A stretch of 64,000 nt of DNA from Hippopus hippopus (Eukaryota > Mollusca > Bivalvia > Cardiida > Cardiidae). Numbering within the stretch: the first letter of the stretch is position 1; every line of letters starts with the position of its first letter. The notes under the pieces are model-generated. The model was not told the DNA's origin. It did no database searches and saw only the letters and a list, made by a program, of their open reading frames with translations. The DNA is taken from the NCBI GenBank assembly GCA_946811185.2, contig OX328099.1:37559299-37623298 (forward strand), in the 5' to 3' direction. Of this stretch, positions 23,281 to 34,964 are shown one piece after another. Made by a program: the position numbers and the translations under genes.

Positions 23281-23496
23281 CTTTTTACAAAATGACAAAA
23301 ATGTAGACATGTCCAAATTTAGAGCAGTTGCAGATGACAATTTACTTGTTGCTGATGGAATTAGTCTTTAATAGGGTAGAAAACATTGCTGGAAAATGAG
23401 AAAATGCTGGTTACCAGCATTTTCTTTTCCCACAATATTTTCAAAAGTCGTCTTTCTCTGGGTTGTTAAAACTCAGGATTGTGTGGTAAAGGGTAA
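23281..23496 (+). repeat. Family A copy
   Basis: TTAACTTTTTACAAAATGAC to GTGGTAAAGGG; the right hairpin arm lacks CTCC. Confidence 0.82.
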
Positions 23497-23865
23497 ATAT
23501 GATATTTATCAGGCAAAGAACATGGCTGCTTTGGGTTTGGCTGAAATATTGGTGATAAAAATGACTACACTCAAACGATAGTATGCTACCGTTTATCTCC
23601 CTTGATTGTCAAAATATACACAAGTCATGAGCATTAATTAAGCACCGCAATAGATAACTGACATATTGCCTTGGCCTGCCAAAAGCCCTGGGCCCCGTTT
23701 TATCAAAAACGTCTGTCGTACGTAAGATCATAGCTTAAGACGGAGACTTACGGCAAAACTTACGACCGACGAAATCCATTTTATCAACACCGTCGTAAGT
23801 CTGCAGTCGCAGCTAAGACCGTCTTCGGTCGTAAGACGCTAAAAATACGTTAACCAGTCTACATC

Positions 23866-24721
23866 GGTATGCAGTCACTTCGTACCATAAGCATTTCGTA
23901 CCATTCCGTTTATGACCATTTCGTACCATAGATTTACTATTTTGTACCATAGCGTTACCACTTCGTACCATGATAATACCTAAAAGTATCAATAAATGTG
24001 ACAAAAAGTGGCATTTAATATATTTTCACTTAGTATAAACCAATGCTTTGGCAATCAAAATTATGGGATATTATCATAAATCGATTAAACCAGTTAGTAT
24101 GCAACTGAGAAGATGGGTAATTGATCTGTTTGTCTGTAAAATGTTTGTTGCAGGTCGGGTAATTATAACTAAGATCAAACTGATCACATTAAACTGAACA
24201 TTTAATAAAAAAAACTATAATTGTTTGATTATTCCTGATTGACTAGATTGACTCTTGATACGTTTTGAAATTAGGTGAGCCTTTTATGATGCCGAGGCAA
24301 GGACAAGGTTAAATGTCAAAGTCAATGTGACAATTTTATTCCTTGTAAAAACATCATTTTCCACAATATTCATTTGCTAAAAATTACACACCTTACAAAA
24401 GCAATTTTTTAATGAAACCCCCCCCCCCCACGGAAAGTGTTATTGCGTATTTATTAGACTATATATTGTTTCAATATAAATTTAACTTGAATAAAATAGC
24501 GTTTTTGATTTTGTTCTTCTTCTCTTTAATTCATAATAACGAAGGTTTTTCTTAGTTAAAACTTTGTCATAGGTTCCAAAAACATGGTACGAAATGGGAT
24601 GACTATGGTATGAAGTGGTAAGATTATGGTACGAAATGGTATAAATTATGGTACGAAATGGTTAAATTATGGTACGAAGTGACTGGTATGAAATGGTCAT
24701 GGTACGAAACGTCCGTAATTC
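23866..24721. mobile_element. 856-bp element with arrayed subterminal motifs
   Basis: GTCTACATC occurs at both borders (23857-23865, 24722-24730). The ends are inverted and share ACTTCGTACCAT/ATGGTACGAAAC. The motif TACCATTTCGTACC-type recurs five times at the left and seven times, inverted (TTATGGTACGAAATGG), at the right. The interior is A/T-rich with a C11 run and no transposase. Confidence 0.75.
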
Positions 24722-24776
24722 GTCTACATCTGTCAATGATTTTCACTTCCGGTCGTCAGTTTCCAATGTAAACAAC

Positions 24777-24842
24777 ATGCTTCCGACTCGCAAAAACGAG
24801 CTGGACGGAGGAAATTTAGCATGTGCCGACCTAATTATTGCG
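24777..24842 (+). other. Possible short first exon, unrecognised
   Basis: ATG followed by 22 codons (MLPTRKNELDGG...) up to GCG|GTAAAT, a plausible splice donor, in locally GC-richer sequence just right of the 856-bp element. I recognise no family and found no second exon. Confidence 0.2.
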
Positions 24843-25121
24843 GTAAATTGATAGCACGGAGCAAAGTAAACGTGAAAACTAAAAATATCTGATGAAAGGA
24901 ACCTATAAAAAGGTTTGATATTGACTTTTTTTAAAGCGCAAGTATTTATTATTTTTTGTTGAGGTGCCGGTTTTTTATGAAATGTCGGTTCATCATAATT
25001 CACAAGACAAATTTTGAAGTAAATAACTTACCGAAGGTGACTGAAATGATGTACCTGCTTCAAAGTTACTATTAAATGGAATTAATGTGTTGATTTTAGT
25101 TACGCTTAATTTTTCTGTACG

Positions 25122-25383
25122 ATGCTCTGTAAAAAGAGGGCTTAATTATAATGCAATTCACAGTATTGATCTACGTCAGCCAATGCATGCTGACTCTGTC
25201 GAAATTTTTTGCTGTTGGCCAATTTTCTGCATGTCCAATGACCAATTTACCTCCTGATCCACTCTGATCCAGCCGATTGTTAGATTAAATCGATTTTTAT
25301 GGATCCATAATTCTGTGATAACTTGCTTTGTATAATACATCACGGAGATGCATTAAGCCCACCTTTGCCAGATCATGACTCAT
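25122..25383 (-). repeat. Family B copy, diverged
   Basis: GATGCTCTGTAAAAAGAGGG to GCCAGATCATGACTCAT; the GC hairpin has decayed. Confidence 0.8.
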
Positions 25384-25489
25384 ATTCTACATGTACTGTA
25401 TATAACATTCTATGGACTAGATGACATCTACCTTGATATTTCAGTTAGACAGAGAGCAACAAGGTAGAAAACAGATGAAGATTACAGGT

Positions 25490-25740
25490 GGAAGTGGGCA
25501 TGTTCATTTCTTTGGTGTCCAAAGTTATATTATGGCGACCAGTGCACTTATTCATCCTTTCATGGAGGACCCTGTATAAATACTGAACACAACACTACTA
25601 CCAAGCCACTGGCTGCTTTGCCACAAAAGAAGCAGTGAACAATGTTCTGCAGTGAGAGAGGAATGAATCCTGTCAAAATGACTCATTCGTCTTTGGAGTG
25701 TTTAGTCTAGCTGGAAATTTGACTCATGGCCCCCATGATT
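25490..25740 (-). repeat. SINE family 2, diverged
   Basis: TGGCGACCAGTGCACTTATT, CAAGCCACTGGCTGCTT and GGAATGAATCCTGTCAAAAT read as the reverse of the family body; the tRNA head is lost. Confidence 0.7.
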
Positions 25741-25757
25741 ACTAGCTCTGTTCAAAA

Positions 25758-26400
25758 CTCAACCCTTTACCAAACAACAAAATTTTGGACTCCTCCAAAT
25801 TCCAAGCTGCTGCAGACGACAAATTAAATGTGGTGCAAGATGTCCTTTGTAGCTTGGTGGTAAAGCGTACAACCTTGAGCCCCTGGTTCAAGCCTCACTT
25901 GATGTACTAGGTTTTTCGTTAAAGTGCCCTTGGGCAAGACATTTCAGAGCCCCAGTCAAGTACTGGTGAAACCCAGGACATACATGAATAAACGAGCCAT
26001 TGCCATGATACGACTGGAATAATACTGAAAGCGGCGTAAAACACCATTCAATAAATGTGCCACAAATAATACGATTTACATCAGAAAGGATAAAAAACAT
26101 TGTAGGAAATGAGAAAATGGTGCTTACCAGCATTTTCTCCTTTTTCCCGCAATGTTTTTAACAGCCTTTTGCTTCAGGGTTGTCAAAACTCAAGATGAGG
26201 TAAAGTGTTAACTTCAACTCTGTATCAGATGACAAAAATTTACACTTGTCTAAACTGTAAACATTTGCATATGAAAAATAGAATGAGCTTCAACTGATTG
26301 GGAATGTCTGTAAGAGGTCAGAAGACATTGTGGGCAATGCAGAAAATGCTGATTACTAACATTTCCTCTGATTCCCATTTTGTTTTCAGAAACCTTCAGT
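25758..26400 (+). repeat. Family A copy split by a SINE, then a second copy
   Basis: 25758-25842 (CCCTTTACCAAACAACAAAA to AAATTAAATGTGG) continues at 26063-26207 after the SINE. A further old + copy begins at the shared TTAA, 26212-26400. Confidence 0.82.
25843..26062 (+). mobile_element. tRNA-derived SINE, family 1
   Basis: Head TGTAGCTTGGTGGTAAAGCG (box A) and CTGGTTCAAGCC (box B), then GCCCTTGGGCAAGACATTT and a body GCCATTGCCATGATACGAC. It ends GCGGCGTAAAACACCATTCA. It interrupts a family A copy, giving both borders to within a few bases. Confidence 0.85.
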
Positions 26401-26841
26401 GTTGTGCCAACATGGGACTTTGAGACAAACAGGCAAGGACAAGGTTGAAAAACTAACAAGACATGTTTTGGATAAAAATTTATTAGTCAACTTTCTTTTT
26501 CTTTCCGAATTGTTGCAGTTTTTTGTTCTTAAATAATAAATAATGATATGTAGACCAATCCGTTTCCAGTTATATCAGTTTAACTCATTAGTGTACACAC
26601 TGTACAGGTGAAATACAGAGCTACCACTCACAATGGGCACAGATGCATCACAAACTAGATTTTTGAGCTTTCTGAGCACATGTGAGAAATAATTTGTGAT
26701 GATGTTCAACATTAAAACAAAGTAAAAATTATTCTATTTGCATGGAAAGTTGGAAAAGGAGCAGCTGCTTTTAACAAGCACATTGTATGTTGCTCCTTTT
26801 GCAGCATTTTTTTCCCATGTTCTACTGTTGAAGTCTATTAA

Positions 26842-27056
26842 CCCTTTAGCACAAAACCCCAACATTTAACAACCCTGAGGAAGATGCCTATTGAAACATT
26901 GTGGGAAAAGAAGAAAATGTCAGTAACCAGCATTTTCTCCCTTTCCAACAATATTTTCTACCCTTCCCAAAACAAATTTCAACTGTTGAGTCTAATTTGA
27001 CATTTGCAATTGCTTTCAATTTGGACAAGACTATAATTTTGTCATATGGTAAAGAG
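26842..27056 (-). mobile_element. Complete family A MITE
   Basis: 215 bp between TTAA 26838-26841 and TTAA 27057-27060; moderately diverged. Confidence 0.87.
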
Positions 27057-27465
27057 TTAAGCTATAATTGTGAAATGATGCAGCTTGCAAGAGTGATTTG
27101 AAACACAGCTAACAAAAGTATTTGTGAGAAAAGGGACTACAGTGTGTTCTATTTAATGTATATTCCAGCAAATGCTCCTTTTATCTTATAGTTTTGAATG
27201 GGGTTCTAAAAGAAGGTCCAATGCAAGCTGTCAATATGTATTAGCACTAATGGTTCGGCTGTTTACAGGCTAATTCTTCCATATCACTGTCTCTGCCTGC
27301 TGAAACACTCTTGTAGTTGACTGTTTTTGTATCTGGCTACCAATACTTCTCAAGCTCTTTTCTGGCTTCCAGAATGATACAAACATGTAATTTTATGCAA
27401 GCACCTGAAAGAAATTGAAAGATGACAAATATAAAATTGGTTCCAATAAGCTGAAGTTCACTGAT

Positions 27466-29265
27466 AGTGTAGAAAATGTGGGAAAGGAAAAATTAATTGT
27501 TACAAGTGATTCTCCTTTTCCTACAATGTTTTCAATGACTTTCTTCCCCAGGGTCGATAAAACCAGGCATTGTTTGGTGAAGGATTAACGTTTCTCTGTG
27601 ATCTTTTTTACATAATTATGGATCCAAAAAACCAATTTTGTATAACAACCAAATGAATCATATGGCAGAATGGTCTGTTGAAGTGCTGAAAATAGACTAA
27701 TAGCAAAAAGTTTCAACCCAGGTCAGCCTGCACGGACTGCACAGATTGTGTAGGCTGACCTTGGTAGATACTTTTTGCAGATGCATTAAGCCCCCTTTTC
27801 AGACAGCATGGTTAAAATACTATGGTAAAGTATAACAAATACAGCCAAAACTTAGCAGCTGAGTGCATATTTAAATTTTCTACTACAAGTCGGAATTACT
27901 TGTGAAACACTGATAGTGCTGAACAAATGAAATGGACATTCTAAGTCTGAACTATAGATGCAGATACTGTGATTTCAAAGCTGTTTTTCAATAATATTTA
28001 GCAAAGAAGCTAATTGTGGATTCAAGATATAACTGCTCATTTTGAGCTGTCTGCATTAGCAATTCAGTCAAAGTGTTGCCCTACAAAGATTGAATAAGGG
28101 GACAGTCATTTTGCAGTCATGAAATCTATCTTCATAAGATAGGATATGACGTCATTGTACCTATTTGAATGCGATCCCACATAATCAACAAATAAAATTG
28201 ATCATGTGACATCCCCACAGGCCTTTGCAAATTCTGTTTCCATGGTAAATTCTTTACTACTGTTTATGACAAAATTTTAGATTTGTCAAAATTGAATTAA
28301 TTTGCAGACAATAAATTTCTTTCTATCCTTTCAATGACAAAACCAATTGTTTGAGGCACATTTAATTTGTTACCTGCAAATGCTTTCAAACTGATCCAAT
28401 CTGATTCTGGGAAAGGAGTAAACATACATCTAGACTCGTTTTTCAGCCATTTTTTTAAACCCATTTCACATTTATTTTATGAAACTAAAACTATACTTGT
28501 ATTTTCATACTAAATGTTGTCCCCAACGGTTGAAAGGTTGCACAGATTAAGTCTGATAGAAAATGCATTTCATTTTCTTGCTGTCTTCAAAGAAACGACT
28601 GCTGTCATTTCTGGTTTTAAATCAAAGACAGATCCCTCATCCCTTACACCATATGATATATATTGGTGTTTTATCTGTTTACACAGCTGACTTACTTCTG
28701 AACCATTCTAACCACTGTCGAGTTTCAACAGCATTTTTGTCTCTTTGGCTGCAAGAATGTACATCTACAATGTATCTTTATGGAAATACAATTCCATAAA
28801 TTCTATCACACTTCTCTTTTACACTAAGAAATGGTTAAAATTACACACTAATACCATACTAAATTCCATGAATAAGTGAGCTGTTGCCATTATATGTCTG
28901 AAATAATCTTGAAAATGGCAGAAAACACCTTTTAAAAAAAGCCATACTATATTCAGTCATGAGACATTGAAGTTTGGGATGATATTGAAAATCTAAAAAG
29001 ATTCTTTTATCAACCTGGGCTGATTATAAAATTATTTTGAATTCAAGAAAATTCAAGCTTTGCCATTTTTTTCTGCCTCTGCCTCCCTATATTGAAAACA
29101 TTGAGACAAACAGTATCTCTACTTATCACTATGTTTTCACCTGTAAGATGTAGATGTTAACTCTTAACCCTTCACCACACAATCCCGACTTTAAACAACC
29201 CTGTGAGAGAAGGTTTATGAAAACATTTTGGGTAAAAAGAGAAAATGCTGGTAACCTGTGCAGTG
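27466..29265. repeat. Scattered family A fragments
   Basis: 27466-27589 (+, hairpin and right end), 28246-28320 (+, left end), 28322-28425 (-, right half) and 29160-29265 (-, left end cut inside the hairpin). Confidence 0.7.
27610..27813 (+). repeat. Family B copy, left end missing
   Basis: Starts at CATAATTATGGATCC and ends CCCCTTTTCAGACAGCATG; the GC palindrome contains an extra GATTGTGTAG. Confidence 0.78.
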
Positions 29266-29755
29266 TCTCATGATGCACGAAAACCAATTTCAGTATTGTG
29301 ATCAACTCCAGGCTTTCTTCAAAACCTATGCAAACAGTGCAATAACTGCAATAATCGTGTTACACTATTTCTGCTTAGAGAAATTATACGTATCTAGCTT
29401 GTTATTGCAACAACATAAGAAAAAACATACCGTGTAAGAAAATGTAGGTCATTATATATATGTTGCGTAGAGTTGCTTCCCCTCTGCACACCCCCCCCCA
29501 TTTTCTTATTTATTTGCAAGTTTGCAGGCGCGTATCGTTCAAGGGATGGTGGCAAATATAAACATTTAGAAAGTTGAAAAGATATAAAACACCGGCAGTC
29601 TTATCTTACCTATGTAAGGGCTACTGTTGTGCAATGCCGGTATGGGGTTTGTCCGCTTCGCCGATTTCGCATGGTTGAAGTTCGTAATTTCAGCTCTCGG
29701 AAGATCTTTAAGGAATAAAACTTCTTTTCTGTTAAGTCATGCCGCCATCTGTTCA
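28430..29755. other. No gene seen
   Basis: A/T-rich to 29460, then a C9 run and GC-richer sequence leading to the short minus-strand ORF at 29839. A 78-codon frame at 28563-28799 matches nothing I know. Confidence 0.5.
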
Positions 29756-29839
29756 ATAGTTTAACGATTTCACTTCTCCTTTATACGTTTGAAGAGCTCT
29801 CAAGTCGTCAACAGATCTAGCCACCTCGATGGCCGCCAT
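29754..29839 (-). other. Possible short first exon or leader ORF, unrecognised
   Basis: On the minus strand (CAA)-rich leader sequence precedes ATGGCGGCCATCGAGGTGGC; about 28 codons follow (MAAIEVARSVDDLRALQ...) to TGA. CpG density is higher than in the neighbourhood. It may be the 5' end of a lost gene inside the composite segment. Confidence 0.22.
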
Positions 29840-30261
29840 TGTTGTTGTTGTTGTTCCTTCAGCCGTTGGATTTCGGCTCAGCTCTCTCCTTCAATCTGAT
29901 GAGAGTATTGGGTTTTGATTTACGTTTAATGAGCTTTTAGTCCACTATTAGTTCTATTTCACTGTGACACAATTGGTAGGTTAACACTATGTAACTTAGT
30001 TAGTTGAGCACTACATTAAGACGGTTGAAGCGAGTTACGATAGCCCCGGAGCAGTCGCAGACTTACGACGGAAATTTACGATATCGTAGCTACGATTTTG
30101 TTGATAAAACGGTTCACGGTCGCAAATACTGACGTACGACAGAATCTTAGCTACGATCTGGAATTGGCGGAGGTAAACTCCATGACAAATGGCAGAGGAT
30201 CCCAATGATGAGAATTGAGCATTTAATTTCCAGAACTTCCAGAATGAGGAGGCTTGCAGAA

Positions 30262-31288
30262 GTTAGTTGGTAACCAGCATTTTCTTCTTTTCCCACAATA
30301 TTTTCTACCCTTTCAAAGACAAATGGCATAATATGTGCTACATTTGTCGTCTGCAAATGCATCCAATTTGGCCCAGTCTAAAATTTTGTCGTTTGGTAAA
30401 GAGTTAACTAATGCTCATGTAGATAGGCTACATTTTAACATAATTTGTATTTTATCTTCAAGTTATTAAGATTGAAAATATTTATTTTTCGTTCTTGATG
30501 ATTTATAGGTTAACTCTTTACCAAACAACAAAATACCTGACTGGTCCAAATTCAAAGCATCTGCAGACAACTGATTAAATATGACTGAACAATTGATGCA
30601 AGTTAGAGTATGATTGAAAACTGTCGGAAAAAGGAGAAAATGCTGGTTATGCCCTTATGTGTTGAACATTTACATGAAGCAAAGTTTGAAGGATAGCACT
30701 TCCTTTGAACCAAGACTTATTTTCTCTGTACATGTATTTTAGTTCAATAAAGGCCTCTTTGCTTTTAACGTCTGTCGATGCGAGTTGTGTGTACAGTATA
30801 TTTGTTAATAAGGGAGTAGAGTAGTAATACAGAGCCATCCTGATCTTGTTCGAATAGCAAGTCTAAAATAGTCACTCAGAGCGTTTATTTTTTGGGAAAG
30901 TAAGATATTGTCACAGCTCTGTTTTCAGCTGTGTCTTCATCATTGTCATGCCAAAACTGGGACATCTGATATCTCTGTCACTACTGAGGATATTTATTTT
31001 TAAGTCGAGCCAGCTGTTAACTACATAATGATATCAAACGGGGAACCAATACCAAAACTCATTACCAAACAATCCTGGGGTTTAACAACCTTGGGGGAAA
31101 AAAAGGCTTGAAAACATTGTAGGAAAAGGAGAAAATGCTGGTAACCAGCATTTTCTCCTGTTCCCACATTGTTTCCCACTCTTTCAAAAACAAATACAAT
31201 CATTTTAGTTATATTTACCTGTACATTGTCGCATGCAAATGCTATCAATTTGGACAAGTCTAAAATTTTGTCATTTGGGAAAAAAATA
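30262..31288. repeat. Three family A copies
   Basis: 30262-30408 (-, cut at the hairpin loop), 30512-30651 (+, cut at the same loop position) and 31058-31288 (-, complete but diverged). Confidence 0.78.
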
Positions 31289-31683
31289 AGCCTCAGACTA
31301 TTTTTTGACAGATATACCCTTTTTCCCACACCCTTTTTCACCTCTGCTATGGTATGAAATAACAGAATCTATTGGGCTACAGTGCACACCTTGAGGGCAG
31401 GCAGTTGAGGGTTGAAGCCATGGTGTAGGCCATACTAAAGACCTTAAAAATTGGCACTATTAGATTCCCGGGGAGTTCAAGTACTGTGAAATTTGCAGTT
31501 GCATTTTGTCTGAAGAGCCAGTGTTGACAATGTTGGCTAGTTAAACCCTTCAGCACAGGGTATGCAGCCTCATCATGGATCTATACCTCAACTTGTTTAA
31601 TCAAGCCTTTAAGATTGAAAATCTGTCTGAGTGTCAGTTGATTGTATTTTCAGCAGCCATCAAAAGAGGCCGAGTTTCTTAGA

Positions 31684-31953
31684 TTTGAGCCATGCTCTGA
31701 CATAAGGGAGTTTAAAACATTCCTGTGATCCATGATACCAGGCAAGTCATATAATTATGGATCCATGAGGTCCATTTTGTATAATGACCGACTGAATTAT
31801 AAGGTACACCTGTCATTTGAGCTACAGGAAATTGACCAATATCAAAAAGTTTCGGCCCAGGTCAGCCTGCTCGGACTGCACAGGCTGACCTGGGTCGATA
31901 ATTTTTGCAGATGCATTAAGCCCCCTTTTCACAGAGCATTGCCCAGATATTTC
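31684..31953 (+). mobile_element. Family B MITE, complete
   Basis: GAGCCATGCTCTGACATAAG to CACAGAGCATTGCCC, with GGTCAGCCTGCTCGG/CACAGGCTGACC in the middle. Confidence 0.86.
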
Positions 31954-31996
31954 TGTTCACAGTGCCAATTACTCTATCATGCTTGCTGGTTTTTTT

Positions 31997-32290
31997 TAGC
32001 TCACCTGAGTATGAAGTTACTAAGTCAAATCTTTGAAAAACTTATATTTTACTCTAAAGGCTACATTTTCAGTCCAATACCCATGAAAGTTAGGTCAGAA
32101 TGTATGTCTTGATGATATCTCAGACAAGCTTGAAAATGGGTCAGCTTGGTTAAAAAGTTGGACGCTGTGTCAAATCTTTGAAAAACGCGTACATCTACAG
32201 GCCACATTTTCAATCCAGTACTCATGAAAATTCTCACTAGAACTATACTAGGGCTCTGAAGTGTCTTACCCAAGGAAACTCCAACAAAAG
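31997..32290 (+). repeat. Dispersed repeat with an internal tandem unit
   Basis: TTAGCTCACCTGAGTATG start; GTCAAATCTTTGAAAAAC with a following CACATTTTCA(A/G)TCCA appears twice (32023 and 32169). Confidence 0.65.
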
Positions 32291-32324
32291 ACCCAGTGCT
32301 TCCAGTGAGGCTATGATTAATTGA

Positions 32325-32690
32325 TTGATTGTATGTTGTTTAATGCCGTTTTCAACATTATTTCAGTTATATTGCGGTGGCCAGTGCACCTATCCATGCT
32401 TTTCTGGAGTTTCTCTTACCAGTAATCCGCACAATATTCTTTCCAAGCCACTGGCTGCTTTCCCATGTAACCATTGTCGAAACAATGGCAGCCATGGGAA
32501 AGGAATGAATCCTGTCGCAATGACTATCATCAATCCTCGGAAAGAAATTAGACGTGGCGGGGATCGAACCCAAGACCTTCTCTTCTCAAGTCCTGTACGC
32601 TATCGACTGGACTATTGGGACCCGGCTCCAGTGACGCTTAAACCCTTGTTATGAGTCCTACACTTTACCAATTAACCACCCAGGTCCCTT
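32325..32690 (-). mobile_element. SINE family 2, well preserved
   Basis: In reverse: box A near TAGTCCAGTCGATAGCGT, box B GGGTTCGATCCCC, GATTGATGATAGTCATTGCG, and TGGCCACCGCAATATAACTG to AACGGCATTAAACAACATAC. The best copy for reconstructing the head. Confidence 0.85.
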
Positions 32691-32965
32691 GATGGAATAG
32701 AATGGAAAGACATACACAAAAATGAACCATGCTGATTACTTTATTTACCTATAAATGAATGTAATACTTATGAGCTTTTTTTCTGAACACAGACAACAGC
32801 TGTCAAGAGACAAAATTTAAAAATTATATGATTACACAAGTACACAAAATACATAAAGGCTAAACTCTTTATTACTTTACTATAAATAAACTGTTTGCAA
32901 TTTTAACCTGTAGAGCCCTAGTAAATGAAACAGATTTCTAGGAAAAAAAAGCAATTGTATTGCAA

Positions 32966-34190
32966 TATTACCCCATTACCAAAAAATTACACGATTAAAC
33001 AACCCTGAAGAATAAGGCATTAGAACGTATTTTGAGAAAAGGACAAAATGCTAGTAAACCATCCCATTATCTGAGAGCTTCATTTTACTTGTGGGCTGCA
33101 AAACTTTAAATTCCTTTAATCCTGTACCCAACAATCCTGGTTTCTACTTTTCCCATAATGCTTTCTGTCCTATCAAAAACAAATCTTGTCATTTGAGCAA
33201 CATTTAATTACTGTCTGCAAAAGCTTTCAATTTGGACAGGTCTAAAATTTTGTTGTTTGGTAGAGTTGCCATAATATGGGCAGGTTTTAAGTAGTGTATT
33301 TTGGTAATGAGTTACGAATTTTTACTGGAAAATATGCAACAAACTTTTATTGCAGTCTGATTTTGATTTAAACAGTTGGCAACTATAACTTCAGCTTAGC
33401 GTTCTGAAGGTTAAATGCATGACTAGTAGCATCTGACTGATTCAATCTTATTCAAATTTAGTCATTGTCACAAACAAACCAATCCATACATCCATTGCAA
33501 GAACAATGCTTGAAATTCTTTCATAGGCATCAACAAATTCTATTTCAAATCACATAAATGACAATCGATACTGGACAAAAGAGGACTAAAAGTACTCAGT
33601 TTTATTGCTACTACTATGATACAAAAGCTGATCCCCAGTACTCTCAGTACTTCATCCAACTTGTATGGAGGTTTACAAGCTTTCTAGTCAATAATGTGAT
33701 ACCATAGATCCACTTATTCCCATTGACTATTGTTTGTTTTACCCATTTTGAAAATTTGTTGTTTTCTAACCATTACAAATATTAGCAATAGATTTTGGTA
33801 TTCCTTGAAATAACATGTAAAGTAATGGATTAAAACAGTAATGGTGAACGCAAACCAGTTTGAGGAATAGTTCCATACCATGGCATCACAAATGACTTAT
33901 CAGTGTTGAGAGTAGAAATCAGGCCTTTTGATTTCAGCTGTAGAACAGCTGCAGAGAAAATTTCCTACCCTTTACCAATAATCGTGCATTTGAATGACCC
34001 CTAGAAAAGAGGCTTTTGAAAACCTTGTGGGAAAAGCAGAAAATGCTGGTGACCAGCATTTTCTCCTTTTACTACGTTATATTCTATCTTCTTAAACACA
34101 AATCCAACCATTTGTACCACATTAAGTTTGTCTTTTGAAACTGCTTTTCATAAAGACATGTTTTAAATTTTCTGTTCAGAGTTGATTGCA
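32966..34190 (-). repeat. Family A copies, partly merged
   Basis: 32966-33060 is a left half and 33110-33275 a hairpin-deleted copy, both - oriented. 33965-34190 is a complete, diverged - copy. Confidence 0.75.
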
Positions 34191-34233
34191 GCAGACCACT
34201 TTGAAAAAATGCTTGTAACAAGCAATGTCTTAA

Positions 34234-34454
34234 CCCTTTACCACACGGCAAAATTTAAGACCTATCCAAATTGAAAGCATTTGCAGACGACAATTTCATA
34301 GTGGCTCAAATGACGCAATTTTTCTTTGATAGGGTAGAAAACTTTGTGGGAAAAGGAGAAAATGCTGGTTACCAGCATTTTCTCCTTTTCCCACAATGTT
34401 TTCAAAAGGCCTCTTCTTCAGGGGCGTTAAAAGGCGTCACTGTGTGGTAAAGGG
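34234..34454 (+). mobile_element. Complete family A MITE, young subfamily
   Basis: 221 bp between TTAA 34230-34233 and TTAA 34455-34458. It differs from the copy at 12108-12328 at only about eight positions by eye and shares AAGACCTATCC and CCTCTTCTTCAGGGGCG with it. Confidence 0.92.
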
Positions 34455-34682
34455 TTAAATAGTAGCAATACTACTATGTTTACCGTATTCATGTATTGCA
34501 GATAACTTTGGTCCAGTTGGTTGTTCATGTTTCACAAAAATGTTTTCAAAGTTGGTCTGCTGTAAAGTTGTTTCAGGCAATAATAAGTAAAGACTTGGAA
34601 ATACATTTTTTTAAATATGGCGATTCCAAAAGGGCAAATTCCTTGCTAGATAACAACCTAAACTTGTGTATTTCTATACTTC

Positions 34683-34910
34683 TGCAGACGACAAATTAAG
34701 TGCTTCTAAAATGATAGATTTTGTCTTTGGAAGGGTAGAAAATACTGTTGGATTGCTAGGAGGAAGCAGTTTCTCCCTTTCCCATAATGCTCTCTACCCA
34801 TTCTAAGACAAATACTTTTGTTTGCATCATATTCGATTTGTTGTCTGCAAATGCTCTCAATTTAGACAAATCTGAAATTTTGCAGTTTTGTATAGACATA
34901 ACAAGCAGAA
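34683..34910. repeat. Chimeric family A copy, left half joined to inverted left half
   Basis: 34683-34740 reads as the + left half (GCAGACGACAAATTAAG to GGGTAGAAAA). After a shortened hairpin, 34793-34890 reads as the - version of the same half (CTACCCATTCTAAGAC to GACAAATCTGAAATTT). The two halves are therefore inverted copies of one arm. Confidence 0.75.
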
Positions 34911-34964
34911 CTTTAAAAATATAACTGGTGCCAGGTAATATTCAATCCACAAAACCCAGTTTAA

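Larger units (their letters stand above)
23690..30113. other. Possible large composite transposon bounded by inverted ends
   Basis: The left flank begins GGGCCCCGTTTTATCAAAAA and contains CCGTCGTAAGTCTGC. The right flank holds GCAGACTTACGACGG and TTGATAAAACGG in inverted order. Between them lie younger repeats plus two short starts pointing inward (ATG 24777 on +, ATG 29839 on -). The GGGCCCCGTTTTA end resembles Harbinger-type ends known from invertebrates, which is an inference. It may instead be two unrelated copies of one MITE family. Confidence 0.35.

Noticed and set aside
23876..24710. Regularly spaced repeats that could be taken for a CRISPR array
   Set aside because: Motifs are short, unevenly spaced and inverted between the two ends in eukaryotic DNA; a transposon with subterminal motifs fits better.
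31732..32112. 126-codon plus-strand frame
   Set aside because: Runs through a family B element and another dispersed repeat; no protein signature.
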